64,000 nt of DNA from Micromonospora chaiyaphumensis (GCF_900091435.1 NZ_FMCS01000004.1:248001-312000), one strand, 5' to 3'; shown: positions 7,870-18,098, counted from the stretch's first letter. Notes: generated from the letters alone by a model not told the origin. Translations and numbers: made by a program.

Positions 7870-8733
7870 TCAGTCCTGCCGCTCGGCCCGCTCCACGACG
7901 TTGGTCAGGAGCATGGCCCGGGTCATCGGGCCGACCCCGCCGGGCATCGGCACCAGCTTGCCGGCCACCCCGGCCACCTCCGGGTCGACGTCGCCGGTGT
8001 AGCGGCCCTTGCCGTCGGCCCCGATCACCCGTGTGATGCCGACGTCGACCACTGTCGCGCCCGGGTTGACCATGTCGGCGGTGAGCAGCCCCGGCACGCC
8101 GGCCGCGACGATGACGATGTCGGCCTCGCGGGTGTGCGCGGCGAGGTCCAGGGTGCCGGTGTGGCAGAGGGTCACGGTGGCGTTCTCGCTGCGCCGGGTC
8201 AGCAGCAGGCCGAGCGGCCGGCCCACCGTGTTGCCCCGGCCGACCAGCGCGACCTTCGCGCCGCGCAGCGGCACGTCGTGCCGGCGGAGCAGCTCGACGA
8301 TGCCGCGCGGGGTGCAGGGCAGCGGGGCGTCGTAACCGAGGACCAGCCGGCCCAGGTTGACCGGGTGCAGGCCGTCGGCGTCCTTGTCCGGGTCGATCAG
8401 CTCCAGCGCCCGCTGGGTGTCCAGGTGGGCCGGGAGCGGCAGCTGGACGATGTAGCCGTGGCAGCCGGGGTCGGCGTTCAGCTCGGTGAGCACCGCGTCG
8501 AGCTGCTCCTGGGTCGCGTCGGCCGGCAGCTCGCGACGGATCGAGGCGATGCCCACCTCGGCGCAGTCGCGGTGCTTGCCGTTGACGTACGCCTGCGAGC
8601 CGGGATCCTCGCCCACCAGGACCGTGCCGAGCCCGGGGGTGATGCCGCGCTCCGCCAGCGCCTTGACCCTTGTCCGCAGCTCGTCCTTGATCTCCGCCGC
8701 GGTCGCCTTGCCGTCCAGGATCGTCGCCGTCAC
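7870..8733 (-). CDS. folD: Bifunctional methylenetetrahydrofolate dehydrogenase / methenyltetrahydrofolate cyclohydrolase
   Basis: One-carbon enzyme interconverting 5,10-methylene-, methenyl- and 10-formyl-THF, the formyl donor used by the purN and purH products encoded 10 kb away. It has 287 residues, family-typical. Signatures: [14 protein letters not shown] near residue 50, the dehydrogenase signature [15 protein letters not shown] (most homologues read GRS at the first triplet), and the C-terminal [13 protein letters not shown]. The start is GTG at 8733. The downstream neighbour mdh is separated by about 100 bases, so co-transcription is possible but not certain. Confidence 0.94.
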   Translation of the reverse strand: MTATILDGKATAAEIKDELRTRVKALAERGITPGLGTVLVGEDPGSQAYVNGKHRDCAEVGIASIRRELPADATQEQLDAVLTELNADPGCHGYIVQLPLPAHLDTQRALELIDPDKDADGLHPVNLGRLVLGYDAPLPCTPRGIVELLRRHDVPLRGAKVALVGRGNTVGRPLGLLLTRRSENATVTLCHTGTLDLAAHTREADIVIVAAGVPGLLTADMVNPGATVVDVGITRVIGADGKGRYTGDVDPEVAGVAGKLVPMPGGVGPMTRAMLLTNVVERAERQD

Positions 8734-9144
8734 AAAATGGATCGTCTCACGCGGCGGGCCCGCCCGGCCGACGACGGCAAAGGGTGACGAACCGTGACGT
8801 GGCGATAGTCACTGAGAGTGATCGATTGTGTCTCGCGCCACAGGTCGAGACGGGCAGGCGCTGCCGGACGGGACGGCCCGGACGGCGGCGTCGGATCCGC
8901 CCGAGCACATCCTGATCGCCTCGGACGGCGCGGCCGGGCGGCGACGAAGGCCCTGGTAGGCGCGCCGGAGGGCTCTGGTGTAGCAAGCCAGTCGGGCGAC
9001 GACAAGCCCCGCCGGCACGTTCCGTTATCGGTTCGCAACGCTCTCGTTGTCGAAGCGCCGATCGCGACCTACCGTTACCGCTCGTTGCGCAGCGTTACCC
9101 AGCGCCGGGCCTGACTGCGCAGCGTGAGGAGATGAGGAGAGTTC
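8734..9144. other. Divergent intergenic region folD / oligopeptide transporter
   Basis: 411 bases without a convincing gene. It must hold the folD promoter (minus strand) and the transporter promoter (plus strand, see 9047-9075). A short imperfect repeat CACT-GAG-AGTG lies near 8807-8817. GCGCAGCG occurs twice close to the transporter start. No RNA motif was recognised. Confidence 0.6.
9047..9075 (+). promoter_or_regulatory. Predicted sigma-70-type promoter of the first oligopeptide operon
   Basis: TTGTCG at 9047-9052, a 17-base spacer and TACCGT at 9070-9075. The predicted transcript starts near 9082, leaving a 63-base leader before the ATG at 9145. Confidence 0.5.
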
Positions 9145-10746
9145 ATGCGTGTTCGTAGACTCGCCGCCTGGACCGCCCTCCCGCTCGTGGTGACGCTGGG
9201 CCTGGCGGCCTGCGGCAGCGGCGGGGACGGCGGATCGAGCGGTGGCCAGGACGCGGCGGTCAGTATCCAGATTTCCGAGCCGCAGCACCTGGTCCCGACC
9301 AACACCACCGAAACGTCCGGCTCGCAGGTGCTCGCCGGCCTGTTCAGCCCGCTCGTCGACTACGACGCGCAGAACAAGCCCTACGAGGTCGCGGCCCAGT
9401 CGGTGACGTCGTCCGACAACAAGGTCTGGACGATCAAGCTCAAGGACGGGTTCACCTTCCACAACGGCGAGAAGGTCACGTCCGACGACTACATCAACGC
9501 CTGGAACTACGGCGCGTACGCGCCCAACGGCCAGGGCGCCAGCTACTTCTTCGAGAAGATCGCGGGCTACCAGGACCTGCAGGGCGAGAAGCCGAAGGCC
9601 AAGACGATGTCCGGCCTGAAGAAGGTCGACGACCTGACCTTCCAGGTGACCCTCGCCGAGCCGTACATCGACTTCAAGTCCATGCTCGGCTACACCGCCT
9701 TCTACCCGCTGCCGGAGGCCGCGTTCTCCGCGCCGGGCGTGCTCAACGACTCGTACGAGCAGGCGCCGATCGGCCAGGGCCCGTTCAAGATGAAGGGCAC
9801 CTGGCAGCACGACAGCAAGCTCGACGTCGAGCGCTACGACGCCTACCCGGGCGAGAAGCCCAAGGTGAAGGACGTCGAGTTCCGGGTCTACCAGCAGCTC
9901 ACCGCGGCGTACTCGGACCTGCAGTCGGACAACCTCGACGTGCTGCCGACGATCCCGACCGAGAACCTGAGCACCGCGCAGAGCGACCTGGGCGAGAACT
10001 ACCAGACCAGCCCGATGTCGTCGTTCCAGTTCCTGGCCTTCCCCACCTTCGAGAAGGACTACAGCAACCCGGACGTGCGCAAGGCGATCTCCATGGCGAT
10101 CGACCGTGACGAGATCACCAAGTCGATCTTCAAGGGCTCGCAGCAGTCGGCCCGCTCGTTCGTCTCGCCGGTCCTGCCGGGCTACCGGGACAACACCACC
10201 GGCGCCGCGGGTCAGTTCAACCCGACCGAGGCCAAGAAGCTCTACCAGGCCGCCGGCGGCCCGTCGAAGATCACCATCTCCTACAACGGGGACGGCGGTC
10301 ACAAGGACTGGGTCGACGCGACCTGCAACCAGCTCAAGGCCAACCTGGGCGTCGACTGCGTCGGCTCGGCCGAGCCGAAGTTCGCCGACCTGCTGACCAA
10401 GGTCGAGAAGAAGCAGCCGGTGGGTCTGTTCCGGATGGGCTGGGTCATGGACTACCCGTCCATGGAGGACTACCTCGGCCCGCTGTACAGCACCAACGGC
10501 TCGTCGAACTACTACGGCTACAGCAACCCGGAGTTCGACCGCCTGGTCAAGGAGGGCTCGGCCGCGCCGACCCAGGCCGAGGCGATCAAGAAGTACCAGC
10601 AGGCCGAGGACATCCTGGCCAAGGACATGCCGGTGATTCCGCTCCGCTTCGGCGAGAACGTGTACGGGCACTCCAGCAAGGTCAAGAACGTCCAGATGGA
10701 CCTGTTCCAGCGGGTCAACCTCCTCAAGATCGAGGCGGCCAGCTGA
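9145..10746 (+). CDS. Oligopeptide ABC transporter substrate-binding lipoprotein (cluster 1)
   Basis: Family 5 solute-binding protein of 533 residues. The signal peptide ends in a lipobox LAAC with Cys23 as the lipidation site, so the protein is anchored outside the membrane. The mature part shows family 5 features: FHNGEKVTSDDYINAWNY near residue 115, DVRKAISMAIDRDEI near 310, and a C-terminal PVIPLRFGENVYGHSSKV. GAGGAG precedes the ATG. It is the first gene of a same-strand five-gene set encoding two permeases and two ATPases. The ligand is likely di- or oligopeptide, but related proteins bind other solutes. A paralogue is at 36708-38351. Confidence 0.9.
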   Translation: MRVRRLAAWTALPLVVTLGLAACGSGGDGGSSGGQDAAVSIQISEPQHLVPTNTTETSGSQVLAGLFSPLVDYDAQNKPYEVAAQSVTSSDNKVWTIKLKDGFTFHNGEKVTSDDYINAWNYGAYAPNGQGASYFFEKIAGYQDLQGEKPKAKTMSGLKKVDDLTFQVTLAEPYIDFKSMLGYTAFYPLPEAAFSAPGVLNDSYEQAPIGQGPFKMKGTWQHDSKLDVERYDAYPGEKPKVKDVEFRVYQQLTAAYSDLQSDNLDVLPTIPTENLSTAQSDLGENYQTSPMSSFQFLAFPTFEKDYSNPDVRKAISMAIDRDEITKSIFKGSQQSARSFVSPVLPGYRDNTTGAAGQFNPTEAKKLYQAAGGPSKITISYNGDGGHKDWVDATCNQLKANLGVDCVGSAEPKFADLLTKVEKKQPVGLFRMGWVMDYPSMEDYLGPLYSTNGSSNYYGYSNPEFDRLVKEGSAAPTQAEAIKKYQQAEDILAKDMPVIPLRFGENVYGHSSKVKNVQMDLFQRVNLLKIEAAS

Positions 10747-10891
10747 CCTGACCGCGGCACGGGCCACCCGGGGCGACCCGGGTGGCCCGGACCACGTGGC
10801 GGTCCAGGCCGGGGGCACCGCCGCCAATTTCCGGTACGCCAGAGATGTCATCCTGCGCCCCTTTAGCGCTTTTCCGGAGAGACTGGCAAGC

Positions 10892-11830
10892 ATGTTCCGC
10901 TTCATCCTGCGGCGCCTCCTGCAGATGGTCCTGGCGTTCTTCGGGACCACGCTGATCGTCTACGCGCTGATGTTCGCCGGGCAGGGCGACCCGATCCAGG
11001 CCCTCGCCGGAGAGCGGCCGGTGACGGCGGCCCAGCGGGCATACCTGACGCAGAAGTACCACCTGGACCAGACCGGCGTGGGCGGCTTCTTCTACCGCTA
11101 CCTCGACTACGTCAAGAACCTGCTCCAGGGCGACCTGGGCCAGTCGCTCACCGGCCGGCAGATCGGCGACATCCTTCAGCAGGCCTGGCCGGTCACCGTA
11201 CGGCTGGCGCTCATCGCGCTGGCCGTGGCCATCATCTTCGGCGTCACCGCCGGCGTGATCGCCGGCATCCGCCGGGCCAGCATCTTCGACAACTCGACGC
11301 TGGTGCTCACCCTGCTGGTGCTGGGCATCCCGACCATCGTCCTGGCACCGATCGCGCAGTACTTCCTCGGCGTCAAGTGGCAGCTCTTCCCGCCCACCGC
11401 CGGGGCCCAACCGAGTTTCTACGCGCTGCTGCTGCCCGGCATCGTGCTCGGCTCGCTGTCGCTGGCCACCGCCCTGCGGCTGACCCGCACCTCGGTGGCG
11501 GAGAACCTGCGCGCCGACTACGTCCGGACCGCCCGGTCGAAGGGCCTGGTCAAGCGGCGCATCGTCAGCGTCCACGTGCTGCGCAACTCGCTCATCCCGG
11601 TGGTCACCTTCCTCGGCGTCGAGCTGGGCAACCTGATGAGCGGCGCGATCATCACCGAGGGCGTGTTCAACATCCCCGGCGTGGGATTCAACCTCTTCCG
11701 CGGCATCCGCACCGAGGACGGCCCGCTGGTGGTGGGCATCGTGAGCGTGCTCGTCGTGGTCTACCTCGTCTCCAACCTGGTGGTGGACGTGCTCTACGCC
11801 GTACTCGACCCGAGGATCCGCTATGAGTGA
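10892..11830 (+). CDS. Oligopeptide ABC transporter permease, OppB-like (cluster 1)
   Basis: Inner-membrane permease of 312 residues with the BPD-transp-1 fold. An N-terminal helix (RRLLQMVLAFFGTTLIVYAL) is followed by the extracytoplasmic segment typical of OppB/DppB, then five further hydrophobic helices. The EAA-like cytoplasmic loop that contacts the ATPases reads DYVRTARSKGLVKRRIV. ATG at 10892 was chosen over an upstream GTG because GGAGAG precedes it and the family N terminus begins here. Its stop overlaps the next gene by eight bases in the sequence CGCTATGAGTGA, identical to the junction in cluster 2. Confidence 0.9.
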   Translation: MFRFILRRLLQMVLAFFGTTLIVYALMFAGQGDPIQALAGERPVTAAQRAYLTQKYHLDQTGVGGFFYRYLDYVKNLLQGDLGQSLTGRQIGDILQQAWPVTVRLALIALAVAIIFGVTAGVIAGIRRASIFDNSTLVLTLLVLGIPTIVLAPIAQYFLGVKWQLFPPTAGAQPSFYALLLPGIVLGSLSLATALRLTRTSVAENLRADYVRTARSKGLVKRRIVSVHVLRNSLIPVVTFLGVELGNLMSGAIITEGVFNIPGVGFNLFRGIRTEDGPLVVGIVSVLVVVYLVSNLVVDVLYAVLDPRIRYE

Positions 11831-12779
11831 TTTCGAGACTGTCGCGGCGACGGAGGACCAGGCCGCGCGGCGGGGCGTCTCCGGCGAGCCCGCCACCCCC
11901 GACCGGATCGGCGCGCCCCAGCGGGCGCGCAGCCTGGCCGGCGACGCCTGGCGGGACCTGCGCCGCAACCCGATCTTCTGGGTCAGCCTGGCCCTGGTCG
12001 TGCTGGCCGCCGCGATGGCCGCCGTCCCGTCGCTGTTCACCGCCAACGACCCGCGCGACTGCCTGCTCTCCCGGCAGCACGCCGCGCCGTCCGGCGGGGC
12101 CATCTTCGGGTACGACTTCCAGGGCTGCGACGTCTACGCCCGGGCGGTCTACGGCACCCGTGCCTCGCTCCTCGTCGGTGCCCTCGCCGCGCTGGCCACC
12201 GGCGTGATCGCGCTGATCGTCGGCATGCTCGCCGGCTACTTCGGCGGCTGGGTGGACGCGGTGCTCTCCCGCGTGATCGACATCGTGCTCGGCATCCCGC
12301 TGCTGCTCGCCGCGATCGTGCTGCTCAAGCGGCTGAGCACCAGCAGCGACAACGTCCGGCTGTTCGCGGTGATCTTCGTGCTGGCGGTGCTCGGCTGGAC
12401 CACCGCGGCCCGGGTGATCCGCTCCTCGGTGATCACCGCCAAGGAGCAGGACTACGTCTCCGCGGCCCGGATGCTCGGCGCCCGCAACGGCCGGATCATG
12501 TGGCGGCACATCCTCCCGAACGCGCTTGCCCCGGCGATCGTGGTGCTCACCATCGCGCTCGGCTCGTTCATCGCGGCCGAGGCGACGCTGAGCTTCCTCG
12601 GCATCGGCCTGAAGGCCCCGACCATCTCCTGGGGCCAGGACATCGACACCGGCCGCATCCACATGCGGGAGGCGGCGACCCCGCTGATCGTGCCCTCGGC
12701 CTTCCTCGCGCTGACCGTGCTCGCCTTCATCATGCTGGGCGACGCGATCCGCGACGCCTTCGACCCGAAGCTGCGGTGA
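11823..12779 (+). CDS. Oligopeptide ABC transporter permease, OppC-like (cluster 1)
   Basis: Second membrane permease of the importer, 318 residues. The N-terminal ~40-residue cytoplasmic tail and the long periplasmic segment after the first helix (FQGCDVYARAVYGTRASLLVG) are OppC/DppC features. The coupling loop reads DYVSAARMLGARNGRIMWRH, and the C-terminal LSFLGIGLKAPTISWG motif is characteristic. The start overlaps the oppB-like stop by eight bases, indicating translational coupling; the ATPase gene follows after seven bases. Confidence 0.9.
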   Translation: MSDFETVAATEDQAARRGVSGEPATPDRIGAPQRARSLAGDAWRDLRRNPIFWVSLALVVLAAAMAAVPSLFTANDPRDCLLSRQHAAPSGGAIFGYDFQGCDVYARAVYGTRASLLVGALAALATGVIALIVGMLAGYFGGWVDAVLSRVIDIVLGIPLLLAAIVLLKRLSTSSDNVRLFAVIFVLAVLGWTTAARVIRSSVITAKEQDYVSAARMLGARNGRIMWRHILPNALAPAIVVLTIALGSFIAAEATLSFLGIGLKAPTISWGQDIDTGRIHMREAATPLIVPSAFLALTVLAFIMLGDAIRDAFDPKLR

Positions 12780-12786
12780 GAAACCC

Positions 12787-13824
12787 ATGACCCAGTCCGC
12801 GGTCCGGCCCACGCCGGCCTCCCCCACCCCGCCCGGTGGCCACCTGCTCGAGGTACGGGACCTGCACGTCGAGTTCCGCACCACCGAGGGCGTGGCCAGG
12901 GTGATCAACGGGGTGACCTACCACCTCGACGCGGGCGAGACCCTGGCCGTGCTCGGCGAGTCCGGCTCCGGCAAGTCGGTCACCGCCCAGGCGATCATGG
13001 GCATCCTGGACACGCCCCCGGCACACGTCCGCTCCGGCCAGATCCTCTACCAGGGCCGGGACCTGCTGACCCATTCCGAGGAGCAGCGGCGGCAGGTGCG
13101 CGGCAAGGAGATCGCGATGATCTTCCAGGACGCGCTCTCGGCGTTGAACCCGGTCTTCCCGGTCGGCTGGCAGATCGGCGAGACGCTGCGCCAGCGCGAG
13201 GGGATGTCCCGGGCCGACGCCCGCCGGCGGGCCGTCGAGCTCATGGACCTCGTGAAGATCCCCGCCGCGGCGAAGCGGCTCGGTGACTACCCGCACCAGT
13301 TCTCGGGCGGCATGCGGCAGCGGGTCATGATCGCCATGGCGCTCGCCCTGGACCCGAAGGTGCTGATCGCCGACGAGCCCACCACGGCGCTGGACGTCAC
13401 CGTGCAGGCCCAGATCATGGACCTGCTGGCCGACCTGCGCCGCGACCTGAACATGGCGATGATCCTGATCACCCACGACCTCGGCGTGGTGGCCGGCGTC
13501 GCGGACCGGATCGCCGTCATGTACGCCGGCCGGATCGTCGAGCACGCCGACGTGCGCTCGCTGTACCGGGCGCCGGCCCACCCGTACACCAAGGGGTTGC
13601 TGGAGTCGATCCCGCGCCTGGACGTCCGCGGCCAGGCCCTGTCGACGATCAAGGGGCTGCCGCCGAACCTCATGCGGATCCCCTCCGGCTGCCCGTTCCA
13701 CCCCCGGTGCCCGTACGTGCAGCAGGTCTGCGTGGACGTGGTGCCGCACGACCTGGTCCTCGGCGACGGCCGGACCAGCGCGTGCCACTTCGCGCAGGAG
13801 GTCCGTGATGACAGCGCCCGCTAG
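12787..13824 (+). CDS. Oligopeptide ABC transporter ATP-binding protein, OppD-like (cluster 1)
   Basis: ATPase of 345 residues that energises the importer on the cytoplasmic face. Walker [10 protein letters not shown]-loop region [14 protein letters not shown], signature FSGGMRQR, Walker [13 protein letters not shown] and H-loop LITHDLGVV are intact. The C-terminal oligopeptide-transporter extension carries the cysteine pattern [16 protein letters not shown], which in several OppD/DppD proteins binds an iron-sulfur cluster. The gene starts seven bases after oppC and overlaps the next ATPase by 17 bases. Confidence 0.92.
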   Translation: MTQSAVRPTPASPTPPGGHLLEVRDLHVEFRTTEGVARVINGVTYHLDAGETLAVLGESGSGKSVTAQAIMGILDTPPAHVRSGQILYQGRDLLTHSEEQRRQVRGKEIAMIFQDALSALNPVFPVGWQIGETLRQREGMSRADARRRAVELMDLVKIPAAAKRLGDYPHQFSGGMRQRVMIAMALALDPKVLIADEPTTALDVTVQAQIMDLLADLRRDLNMAMILITHDLGVVAGVADRIAVMYAGRIVEHADVRSLYRAPAHPYTKGLLESIPRLDVRGQALSTIKGLPPNLMRIPSGCPFHPRCPYVQQVCVDVVPHDLVLGDGRTSACHFAQEVRDDSAR

Positions 13825-14836
13825 CTCGACCAAGGTCCGCGGCGAGACCATCCTCTCCGTCGACAACGTGGTGAAGCACTTCCCGATCAGCCGGGGCGTG
13901 CTGTTCCAGAAGCAGATCGGCGCGGTGAAGGCGGTCGACGGGGTCAGCTTCGAGCTGCGCCGCGGCGAGACGCTCGGCGTGGTCGGCGAGTCCGGCTGCG
14001 GCAAGTCGACCCTGGCCCGGCTCCTCATGCGCCTCGAGACGCCGACCAGCGGCCGGGCCACCCTGGAGGGCCGGGACCTGTTCAAGGCGTCCGGCTCGGA
14101 GCTGCGCCGGCTGCGCCGCAACATGCAGATGGTGATGCAGGACCCGTACACCTCGCTGAACCCGCGGATGACGGTCGGCGACATCATCGGCGAGCCGTTC
14201 GTGATCCACCCGGAGGCGGCGCCGAAGGGCAGCCGGCAGCGGCGCGTGCAGGAACTGCTGGACGTGGTGGGGCTCAACCCCGAGCACATCAACCGCTACC
14301 CGCACCAGTTCTCGGGCGGCCAGCGGCAGCGCATCGGCATCGCCCGGGCGCTGGCCCTGCGGCCCGAGGTGATCGTCTGCGACGAGCCGGTCTCCGCCCT
14401 GGACGTCTCCATCCAGGCCCAGGTGATCAATCTGCTGGAGCAGCTCCAGGACGAGTTCGGGCTGTCGTACATCTTCATCGCGCACGACCTGTCGGTGGTC
14501 CGGCACATCTCCGACCGGGTCGCGGTCATGTACCTCGGCAAGATCGTCGAGATCGGCACCGAGGAGGAGATCTACGAGCGGGCGACCCACCCGTACACCC
14601 AGGCGCTGCTCTCCGCCGTGCCGGTGCCGGACCCGGACGCCCGCGAGGAGCGGGCCATCATCCGGCTCACCGGCGACGTGCCCAGCCCGGCCGACCCGCC
14701 CTCGGGCTGCCGGTTCCGCACCCGCTGCTGGAAGGCGCAGGAGGTCTGCGCCACCCAGGAGCCGCACACGGTGCTCCGCGCGGCCGACCCGCACCCGTCG
14801 GCCTGCCACTTCGCCGAGGTACGCCCCGGCGCCTGA
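13808..14836 (+). CDS. Oligopeptide ABC transporter ATP-binding protein, OppF-like (cluster 1)
   Basis: Second ATPase of the importer, 342 residues. Walker [13 protein letters not shown], signature FSGGQRQR, Walker [13 protein letters not shown] and H-loop FIAHDLSVV are present, with the C-terminal [16 protein letters not shown] cysteine motif. ATG at 13808 is preferred over the GTG three bases earlier because AGGAGG lies at 13796-13801, six bases from the ATG. It is the last gene of the set; a perfect 16-bp hairpin follows. The protein is close to the OppF-like product at 32593-33609. Confidence 0.92.
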   Translation: MTAPASSTKVRGETILSVDNVVKHFPISRGVLFQKQIGAVKAVDGVSFELRRGETLGVVGESGCGKSTLARLLMRLETPTSGRATLEGRDLFKASGSELRRLRRNMQMVMQDPYTSLNPRMTVGDIIGEPFVIHPEAAPKGSRQRRVQELLDVVGLNPEHINRYPHQFSGGQRQRIGIARALALRPEVIVCDEPVSALDVSIQAQVINLLEQLQDEFGLSYIFIAHDLSVVRHISDRVAVMYLGKIVEIGTEEEIYERATHPYTQALLSAVPVPDPDAREERAIIRLTGDVPSPADPPSGCRFRTRCWKAQEVCATQEPHTVLRAADPHPSACHFAEVRPGA

Positions 14837-14850
14837 CCCCCGCGCACGAC

Positions 14851-14890
14851 GGAGGCCCCGTCCCCCGGAGGAAGGGGGGACGGGGCCTCC
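14851..14890. terminator. Bidirectional terminator after cluster 1
   Basis: Perfect 16-bp stem (14851-14866 with 14875-14890) and an eight-base loop, between the converging oppF-like and beta-propeller genes. Confidence 0.8.
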
Positions 14891-14905
14891 GCTCGGGGTG
14901 CCCGG

Positions 14906-17539
14906 TCAGAGCTGGGCGAGGGGGAACGCCCAGATGCCGCGGCCGTGGGTCGCGACGTAGACCGAGTTGTCGGCCGCGTTGTACTCGACGTCCATGCCGA
15001 CGGTCAGCGGCAGGCCGGCGCCGAGCCGCTGCCAGGCGGTGGCGCCCGGAGCGCGGTAGAACGTGGCCAGGTCGGTGGCGAGCACGAGAGCGCCGTTGGA
15101 CAGCTCCTTGATCGAGCTGGCCGGCACGTCCGGCAGGTTCGCCGAGACGTCCTTCCAGGTCGCGCCCGCGTCGGTGGTCTCGAAGACGTGGCCGAAGCCG
15201 GCGCCCGGGCCCTCCGTGAAGCGGCGGGAGAAACCGTTCACCGCGACGTAGGCGTGCGACGGGTTCGCCGGGTCGATCCCGACGCCCTGGAGGAACCGGT
15301 TGGGGAAGTCACCCGGCAGGGTGACCTGGTGCCAGCTCGCCGGGTCGGTGACCCTGCCGACCGCGAGGCCCCGGGCGAAGCCGGCGTTGTTGCACGGGCC
15401 GCACCAGCCGACGTACGCCGTGCCGCCGGAGACCGCCACCGAGGTCGCGGTGCGGCCGGCGCCCAGGTCGAACACGTTGGTCCAGCCCTTGCCGTTCTGG
15501 ATCGAGTAGCCCTTGGTGTTGACCCAGACGTGCTGGCCACCGGCGACCCAGACGTTCGCGTCGTGGTCGTCGGGCGCGAACGGCGCGATGAACCGGGCCA
15601 GCTCGTCGCCGGGCGCGTTCGTGTACGGCTGGATGTCCCGCGAGGTGGAGTCCGCCTGGGTGCCCGAGCCGGTGTTGGCGTTGCAGTTCTCGGTCACCCG
15701 CATGGCCAGGTTGGTGTACTCCTGGACCTGCCGGCAGCCGTTCGCCGGGTCGGCCTGGGAGTCGCCGCCGTCACCGCCGAAGTGCGAGCCCATCACGGTG
15801 TCGCCGGGGCGCAGGATCGAGGTGCCGTTGTCCTGGAGGCCGCCGGAGACGACGGTGCCGGCCGTGGCCGGGTCCCGGCCCAGCGCCACCGAGTAGTACT
15901 GGAGAGCGTCGATGGTGCCGTCGTTGAGGCTCTGCCAGTCGGTGGCGTGCCCGTCCCGGTCGGTCTTTCCGTTGATCGGCCGCCGGTAGACGCCGCCGTC
16001 GTTGCCGACGTAGACGAAGCCGTTGCCCACGGCCACCGAGTGCTGGTCGGAGTGGGTGGTCTTGCTGCAGGTGTTCTGCGCGTCGTGGATGCTCCAGCAG
16101 GAGAAGTTGAAGTTCCAGTACGGGCCGACCGTCTTCCAGTTGGCACCGGCGTCGGTCGACTCGTAGACCTCCTCCAGGCCCGCCCAGAGGTGGTTCGGGT
16201 TGGCCGGGTCCACCGCCAGGAACTGGTTGTACCAGGCCTGGATGCCCGGGCCGTAGCCCTTGCCCATCACGGTCTGCTTGAGCGCCGAGCCGGAGTTGCC
16301 CAGCTTCGACGAGTCGGCGATCTTGTTCCAGGGGCCGGCCGGGTTGCCGGTGTTGGAGACGTAGATGCCGTCGAGGTAGCTGTTCACGTTGCCGGCCGGC
16401 TTGTTGAGCAGCTTCGGCGACTGGTTGATCGCGTAGAGCTTGCCGCCGTCGGCGGAGAAGGCGAACGTCACGTAGCCGATGTCGTCGGCCGGCATGGCGC
16501 CGGTCGGGTTGACCTTCGTCCAGCCGCCCGCCGTGTAGTCGGCGGTCTCGTAGAAGCCGTTGTAGGTGTCGCCGGAGCGCCAGGCCGAGGCGGCCACCAC
16601 GTGCTTCGGGTTGCGCGGGTCCTGGGCCACGTCGTTGACGATGTTCTTGTACGCGGCGTTCGCGTCGCCCGCGTTCGCCCCGCCCGGCAGGAAGCTCGGG
16701 TTCGGCGCGAACTCCCGCTTCCAGGCGCCCGAGGCACTGCCCATCGCGTGCGAGAACAGGCCCCGGTTGGTGGCGACCCAGACCTTGCCGTCGAAGAAGC
16801 GCAGCTTGTTGATGACCGTGCTCTCCAGCTCGGTCCCGCCGACCCGGTCGGTCGGCTTGAACGCGCCGGACGCCGGGTCGGCCAGCCGGTAGACGCCGGC
16901 GCCGACGTACGAGGTGCCGCCGGTGTTGCCCTCGCCGGTCGCGTACCAGAGCGAACCGTCGCCGGCCAGCACGATGTCGCCGCTGGACAGGGTGGGCAGC
17001 GCGTCCGTGATCGGCGTCCAGCTCCCGCCGCCGATCGAGGACCGCCACACGCCGCCGTCGGCGCCGGCCGCGTACACGTGGCCGCTGTTGTCCGACGCGA
17101 GGCCGGTGATCCGGCCGGTGACCAGGCCCGCGCCCCCGGACGAGTTGGACGCGTAGTCGCGGTAGCGCGGGTCGTCGCCGTCGTACTTGACCTTCGTGAC
17201 CTCGCGCCAGCTGCCCTTGGTGACCGGCAGCGCGTTGAGCTGGCTCAACGCGTTGGCGTACGCCCCCGGCGCGACGATGCCCGGGGCGTAGCGGGCCTGG
17301 GCGAACTGCTCGGCGATGGTGCGGGCCTCGAAGGCCTCCTCGCCGGCCTCCTCCGACGACTCGCCGGCGGCCAGCTCCATGAACTCTCTGGGGTGCCAGG
17401 GCATGTTGGCGCCCGGCTCGTCGGCCAGGCCCAGCTTCTCCTGCACCTCGTGGTTGGTGGCGACCACGCCACCGAGCGCGGCGGTGAGCACCAACGCGCC
17501 CGCTATTGTCGCCGGCCTGTGCCAGCGTGACTGGGACAT
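14906..17539 (-). CDS. Large secreted Asp-box (BNR) beta-propeller protein
   Basis: 877-residue exported protein. The N terminus is a signal peptide (Arg-rich start, then ATIAGALVLTAALGGVVA). The rest is built of repeats with Asp-box/BNR-like cores, such as GGVWRSSIGGGSWTPI, YESTDAGANWKTVG and FETTDAGATWKDVS, as in sialidases, GH74 xyloglucanases and sortilin-type propellers. Other recurrent strings (VYVGNDGGVYRRPI, YVATHGRGIWAFPLAQL at the end) support one or two propellers. No catalytic set of a specific glycosidase could be assigned, so the activity is unknown. ATG at 17539 has GGGAGGA upstream; the longer open frame is rejected. It may bind or cleave extracellular polysaccharide. Confidence 0.75.
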   Translation of the reverse strand: MSQSRWHRPATIAGALVLTAALGGVVATNHEVQEKLGLADEPGANMPWHPREFMELAAGESSEEAGEEAFEARTIAEQFAQARYAPGIVAPGAYANALSQLNALPVTKGSWREVTKVKYDGDDPRYRDYASNSSGGAGLVTGRITGLASDNSGHVYAAGADGGVWRSSIGGGSWTPITDALPTLSSGDIVLAGDGSLWYATGEGNTGGTSYVGAGVYRLADPASGAFKPTDRVGGTELESTVINKLRFFDGKVWVATNRGLFSHAMGSASGAWKREFAPNPSFLPGGANAGDANAAYKNIVNDVAQDPRNPKHVVAASAWRSGDTYNGFYETADYTAGGWTKVNPTGAMPADDIGYVTFAFSADGGKLYAINQSPKLLNKPAGNVNSYLDGIYVSNTGNPAGPWNKIADSSKLGNSGSALKQTVMGKGYGPGIQAWYNQFLAVDPANPNHLWAGLEEVYESTDAGANWKTVGPYWNFNFSCWSIHDAQNTCSKTTHSDQHSVAVGNGFVYVGNDGGVYRRPINGKTDRDGHATDWQSLNDGTIDALQYYSVALGRDPATAGTVVSGGLQDNGTSILRPGDTVMGSHFGGDGGDSQADPANGCRQVQEYTNLAMRVTENCNANTGSGTQADSTSRDIQPYTNAPGDELARFIAPFAPDDHDANVWVAGGQHVWVNTKGYSIQNGKGWTNVFDLGAGRTATSVAVSGGTAYVGWCGPCNNAGFARGLAVGRVTDPASWHQVTLPGDFPNRFLQGVGIDPANPSHAYVAVNGFSRRFTEGPGAGFGHVFETTDAGATWKDVSANLPDVPASSIKELSNGALVLATDLATFYRAPGATAWQRLGAGLPLTVGMDVEYNAADNSVYVATHGRGIWAFPLAQL

Positions 17540-17711
17540 GTGAATCCTCCCGGATTCGTGGGGATACCGGGCCTGCGGCCCGGGATGGAAGACGAGAGGC
17601 GGACGGCGCGGTGGCGCTACCCGCAGTCGGACGGTCACCGTCCGCGAGGGACCCCGGGCCGGCGGAACGCCCGGACGGACCTCGGGTCACGTCCGGCGGA
17701 GGCGGGCAGGG

Positions 17712-18098
17712 TCAGGCGGAGACCGGTGGGCCGCGGGTGGCCAGGGTGCCGCGTGGCGGCAACGGGAGGGCCGGCTGACGGCGGGTGACCGGGACGGCCA
17801 CCCGCTCGGGCGTGCCGCCGATCCGCGGGGGCGCGGCCGGGAGGACGTCGTCCGGTCCGTCGCCGGCGGTGACGCCGGCGTGGTGGTCACCGCAGGGTCC
17901 GCCGGAGAACTCCGTCCGCAGCTCCGGCGAAGCGTGGCCGGGCGCGTCCGGCGCGGCGGCGGCCCGGTGGTCGCCGGCGTGCACCGCGGTGGCCATCGGG
18001 CCGGGCCGGTGGTGCTCCGCGCAGGCGGGCGCGCCCAGGCCGGCCAGGACGAACGCCACGGCGACGACGACGGTGCTCAACCGGTCGACTGCGCGCAT
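17712..18098 (-). CDS. Small secreted hypothetical protein, His-rich
   Basis: Unrecognised 128-residue product. A signal peptide is evident (RLSTVVVAVAFVLAGLGAPACA). The mature part is rich in His, Ala, Pro and Gly, with EHHRPG, HAGDHR and CGDHHAGV, so metal binding is possible. ATG at 18098 is preferred over a TTG two codons upstream. A good promoter-like pair lies at 18207-18236 on the same strand, which supports reality. No operon partner: the next gene downstream is the secreted propeller protein after a 172-base gap. Confidence 0.5.
   Translation of the reverse strand: MRAVDRLSTVVVAVAFVLAGLGAPACAEHHRPGPMATAVHAGDHRAAAAPDAPGHASPELRTEFSGGPCGDHHAGVTAGDGPDDVLPAAPPRIGGTPERVAVPVTRRQPALPLPPRGTLATRGPPVSA

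Noticed and set aside
8818..9114. 98-codon plus-strand frame in the folD/transporter gap
   Set aside because: No family resemblance, no ribosome site, Arg/Gly-rich composition, and it overlaps the predicted transporter promoter.
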